Notes under the pieces: generated by a model
Database searches by the model: none
Told to the model about the DNA's origin: nothing
What the model saw: the letters and a program-made list of their open reading frames with translations, nothing else
Position numbers and translations under genes: made by a program
Shown here: in pieces, positions 60,589-64,000 of the stretch
How positions within the stretch are numbered: the stretch's first letter is position 1
How the letters are laid out: each line of letters opens with the position of its first letter
Assembly (NCBI GenBank): GCA_019828565.1
Contig: JAHDYR010000012.1
Span: 1,674,001 to 1,738,000 of the forward strand
Source of the DNA: Carpediemonas membranifera
Taxonomy: Eukaryota; Fornicata
DNA: 64,000 bases
Reading direction: 5' to 3'

Positions 60589-63500
60589 ATGGGTAGAGAA
60601 CAGAAAAAACAAGCGCCGCTCCTGAAAGAGGCAACATTCAGCGCTTTCGTAGCTTTTACGACGTCACTGCGTGACTTTAAGGCTAGAGGAGGTAAGGCGA
60701 AGCTCCGCAAGCTTATAAGCCCGGAGATCCAGTCCTATGCATCACAAGTGCTAGGCTTAGAGACCCTAGAGGAGGTTCCGCTTCCTCAGGGTGATCAACA
60801 TGACGACGAACCTTCCACTTCATCACGCAAGCTCAGAGAGAAGATCATCATGCAGCGACTCGCCGCTGCCTTGCGCCCACCAGAAAGGAACAATGCCTGA
60901 ACCTTATCAGGCTGCGCATCGCGGCGTTCACGCCGCTCGAGGTGTCGAAGCTCAACTCGCAGTTCAACACCTTGTTGGAGTGCCTTAACATGGACGAGGA
61001 TGACACCATTCGTGAAGCCTACTTGCGGGCCTTTGCTGTGAAGGGCCAATCCCTCTACTACAGACTGAAGGAGCAGACTGAGGGTTGCTCACTGGCGGAG
61101 ACCCAGCAATACACCATGAAGACGGCACGCGACGTAGCCGAGTCGGCTGAGTACCTTGCTCCGTTCACCGAGGCGATCCGCTCCGATCAGTCGCGCCGTC
61201 CGACAGCGCCCGTGCCAGGCGCCCATCCGCAACGCGGCCAGAGCCGTAACCAGCGCGACCGTCGTGACCGCCGAGATGACCGCCGAGACCGCCCCTACGA
61301 CCGTCGTGACCGCCCGCATGACCATCACCGCCCGGACAAGCGGTCCCGCGATCGGGCTCGCCCTACCAGCACGACCCCAACCTGTTACAACTGCGGGGGC
61401 AAGGGCCATTTCAGCCCCGAGTGCCGGAAGCCCAAGTCCAAGTGTGAGAAGTGCGGGCGCGAGGGCCACAAGAGAGAGTTCTGTGACCGTATAAAGGTCC
61501 AGAACTATTCTTATTTGTCTTGTTTCGCGGCGTCTAGCAAACGCAGAGCGCAGGCTCTTCCGATTGTGTCAGGATCCATATACAGGACCAGCGCAGAGTC
61601 GATGTTGTTCGACTGTGGCGCGTCAGCAACCTTCATATCGCCGCAAGTGGCCGAGAGGTCCGGCGAAAAGATCCTGCATTGTGACCCGGTCGAGGTGACG
61701 ACACCGGCTGGTGTCATCACAGTCGACCAGACTATTTCCACCGAAGTAACCTTTGCCAAATCAGCTCTGGTCCCCCGTGGGTGCACCTTTACTACTCGTG
61801 CGTACCTCCTACCCTCAGAGTACGATCTAATCATTGGGTACCCTGATATGGTCACCCTGGGGATCCTTCCTCAGATTGACGACTGCGAGGAGTCTGACGC
61901 CAATGACGCCGAGCAGGCTGAAGACGTCTCAACGGTCATTACTCCCCAGAAGTTGAGCCTATTCACCTTGTCTGACAAGTCGTCTTCCCTTCAGGACAGA
62001 CTGCTCGCGCGGTTTGTCGGCCTGTTCGAGGACAGAGTAGGGCGTCCGAGTAAGCTCATCCCTTACGATCTAGTCTTGTCTGATGATGAACCCGTCTTTA
62101 GCCGCGAGTTCTTCATGCCGCCGGAGAAGAAGACACTTCTCCAGGAACACCTTGACGACCTGTCCCGACATGGCTTCATCCAGCCATCAGCATCGGCTTA
62201 CTCCTCACCGGCATTCTTGGTCCCAAAGGGGAAGGACCGTACCCGGTTCGTTATCGACTTCCGTTTGGTCAACGCGAAGACTCCCCCGTTCAACTACCCT
62301 ATCCCGATCATAGAGGATTGTCTAGCTAAGCTCAGGGGTAATACCATCTTTGCTACGCTCGACTGCAAGGCCGGCTACCATCAGGTGGCACTGACGGACC
62401 GTTCTCGTCCTCTGACCGCCTTCGGGACTCCCCTTGGACGGTTTGAGTACACGACTATGCCCTTTGGTCTGCGTAACGCTGGTTCTCATTTCCAGTGGGC
62501 CATGGAGCAGGCTTTCTCCGACCTGATCTCGGCAGGGAAGTGCCTTATTTACATCGATGACATTATTGTCATGGGTCGGGACGAGCCTTCCTACATAAGG
62601 AACCTATGGGACGTCCTGAAACGTTGCCAAGAGTATGACCTACACCTAGGTCGCGATAAGTGCGTCTTCGCCGCGGCTGAGGTCGAGTTCCTGGGTCGAC
62701 TCGTGTCCGGAGACACCGTGAGGATTGCCGAAGACCGCATCGACGACATTAAGAAGCTGAAACTACCGACCAGCAAGCGGTCCGCACAGGCACTCGTCGG
62801 TTTCCTCAATTATTTCCGTGACTTCGTGCCCAACTTCGCGTCCCGAGCTCATCCTCTGTTGCAGGTGTCGGCTGGCAAGGCCGAACCCGGTGGGCCGGGT
62901 CAGCAAGCGGCCCTGGGCGACGTTATCGCCGAGCTCCTTAAGCGGGTCTCCCTCGTTCACTTCAAGACGGACGCGACACATGTCCTCATGACCGATGCCT
63001 CAGACGTGGGATGCGGCGCCGTATTACTACAGGACGGGCAGCCGATCGCTTTCATGTCCCACGCATTCTCCGCGGTCCAGACTAGGTGGAGTACCACAGA
63101 GCAGGAAGCCTACGCAATCATCCTGGCCGTCCAGCGTTGGCGGAAATTCCTCTCGTGGACGCACTTTACCATCCGTACTGATCACCGCAACCTGCTGTTC
63201 ATGGCCAAGTCCATCAACCCCAAGGTCCGTAGATGGTACGACCAACTAGCTGACCTCGATTTCACCATACGTCACGTTCCGGGTGTTGACAACGGGGCAG
63301 CAGATGGCCTTTCTCGCGTGTTCGCTAACACCCTCGATACCCAAGTCGCGGACAGGCTGCAGAAGGCGCATCACTTCGCCGGGGCTCACTTGTCCGCCTG
63401 GGCGACCAAGAACCTTCTTCGAGACTGGGGCGTACGTGTCCGCCAGAAGGACGTGGACGACTATATCGCCAAATGCCCAATATGCCAGTTAAGGCGTAAG

Positions 63501-64000
63501 CCCCCGGCCTCTTCCGATGCGGGTTTGCACACCGCGGTCGAGCACCCCTTCGACCGAGTGGCCATGGACACTATGTCCGCTACCCCGTGCACGGTCGACG
63601 GCACGACCTATAAGTATATCCTCGTTGTAATAGACATGTGCTCACGTTGGACTGAGCTTGTCCCGCTCCAGACTACCCGAGCGGTCGAGACGTCCAGGGC
63701 GTTTGTCAATAACTGGGTCCTCCGATACGGCGTACCGAAGGTACTGCAGACGGATGGAGGATCCCAGTTCGTCAACGCAGTCTTTAACGACCTGAGTGCC
63801 CGACTCGGGTTTACAACGAGAAAGACGACGGCTCATCATCCCCAGTCGAATGGGTTAGTAGAGCGAGCGAATGTGTCGGTTAAGTCCATCCTGACAGCAC
63901 GTCGTTACCAGTTTAGATCCAATGATTGGGTCCACAGCTTACCGATTGCCCAATACCTTGTTAACTCGACCCCTCGAGTCCCTACTCGACTCTCCCCAGC
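60589..64000 (+). CDS. E14 Gag-Pol (partial, one frameshift, open at the window end)
   Basis: Gag starts at ATG 60589. At ~60896 one C is missing, so the frame stops at 60898-60900; from 60897 the neighbouring frame is open for 3.1 kb to the window edge. It contains the rest of gag with an Arg/Asp-repeat tract (RDRRDDRRDRPYDRRDR), two knuckles (CYNCGGKGHFSPEC, CEKCGREGHKREFC) and a protease with DCGA. RT has YIDDIIVM (nt ~62550). RNase H (MTDASDVGCGAV, EQEAYAIILAV, RTDHRN) and integrase to about two thirds (CPICQLRR; AMDTMS; QTDGG; HHPQSNGLVE) follow. Confidence 0.9.

Larger units (their letters stand above)
60520..64000 (+). mobile_element. E14: plus-strand Ty3/gypsy element, continues past the window
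   Basis: 5' LTR, palindrome, gag and most of pol are present; the 3' half of integrase onward is outside. Inserted in the 5' UTR of E12. By gag, DCGA protease and pol sequence it is closest to E3. Confidence 0.85.

Overview
The window comes from a unicellular-type eukaryotic nuclear genome with the standard genetic code, very small spliceosomal introns (29 and 33 nt here) and a heavy load of chromodomain-bearing Ty3/gypsy-type retrotransposons. I cannot name the lineage from the sequence. Only the first ~3.3 kb looks like host DNA: the 3' end of a HAD-family phosphatase gene, a Trm9/ALKBH8-type tRNA methyltransferase with one 29-nt intron, an equilibrative nucleoside transporter, and probably the 3' end of one more gene on the minus strand that ends at a retroelement.

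From ~3.33 kb to the end, almost every base belongs to nested mobile elements. I call them E1-E14 (retroelements) and T1 (a Tc1/mariner-like DNA transposon). E2 (+, dead) was entered by E3 (+, 4582-15897) and by E5 (+, 17855-44679). E3 was entered by E4 (-). E5 was entered five times: by T1 in its 5' LTR, by E6 in pol, by E7 and E8 in an antisense gene, and by E9 in its 3' UTR. To the right, E10 (-) is chimeric with E11 (+). E12 (-) carries E13 (-) in its LTR and E14 (+) near its gag start, and E14 runs off the window. Removing each insertion together with one copy of its 4-bp target duplication (TA for T1) restores the interrupted frame or LTR, so the assembly and boundaries hold together well for E3-E9, E13 and T1.

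The retroelements have very short LTRs (about 51-125 bp) but complete gag-protease-RT-RNase H-integrase-chromodomain coding. E3 and E4 keep single uninterrupted gag-pol frames and are the best candidates for active copies. Every 5' LTR I can see (ten of ten) is followed, at the position where a primer binding site is expected, by a self-complementary ~10-nt palindrome whose sequence mostly differs between elements; it abuts the LTR, overlaps its terminal base or sits 1 nt from it.

The most interesting unit is an extra gene in E3, E5 and E9. It lies between pol and the 3' LTR on the opposite strand, encodes about 360-445 aa, and shares a motif in all three (SL-x2-[LI]-x6-P-x2-Y-x5-A-x2-R-x2-D) followed 60-70 residues later by a chromodomain-like C-terminus. 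In E9 the reading frame is completed only by removing a canonical 33-nt GTAAGT...CTAAC...TAG intron in the antisense direction, so this gene is probably transcribed and spliced on its own. Elements with the gene are 5.9-6.4 kb; complete ones without it are 4.4-4.9 kb.
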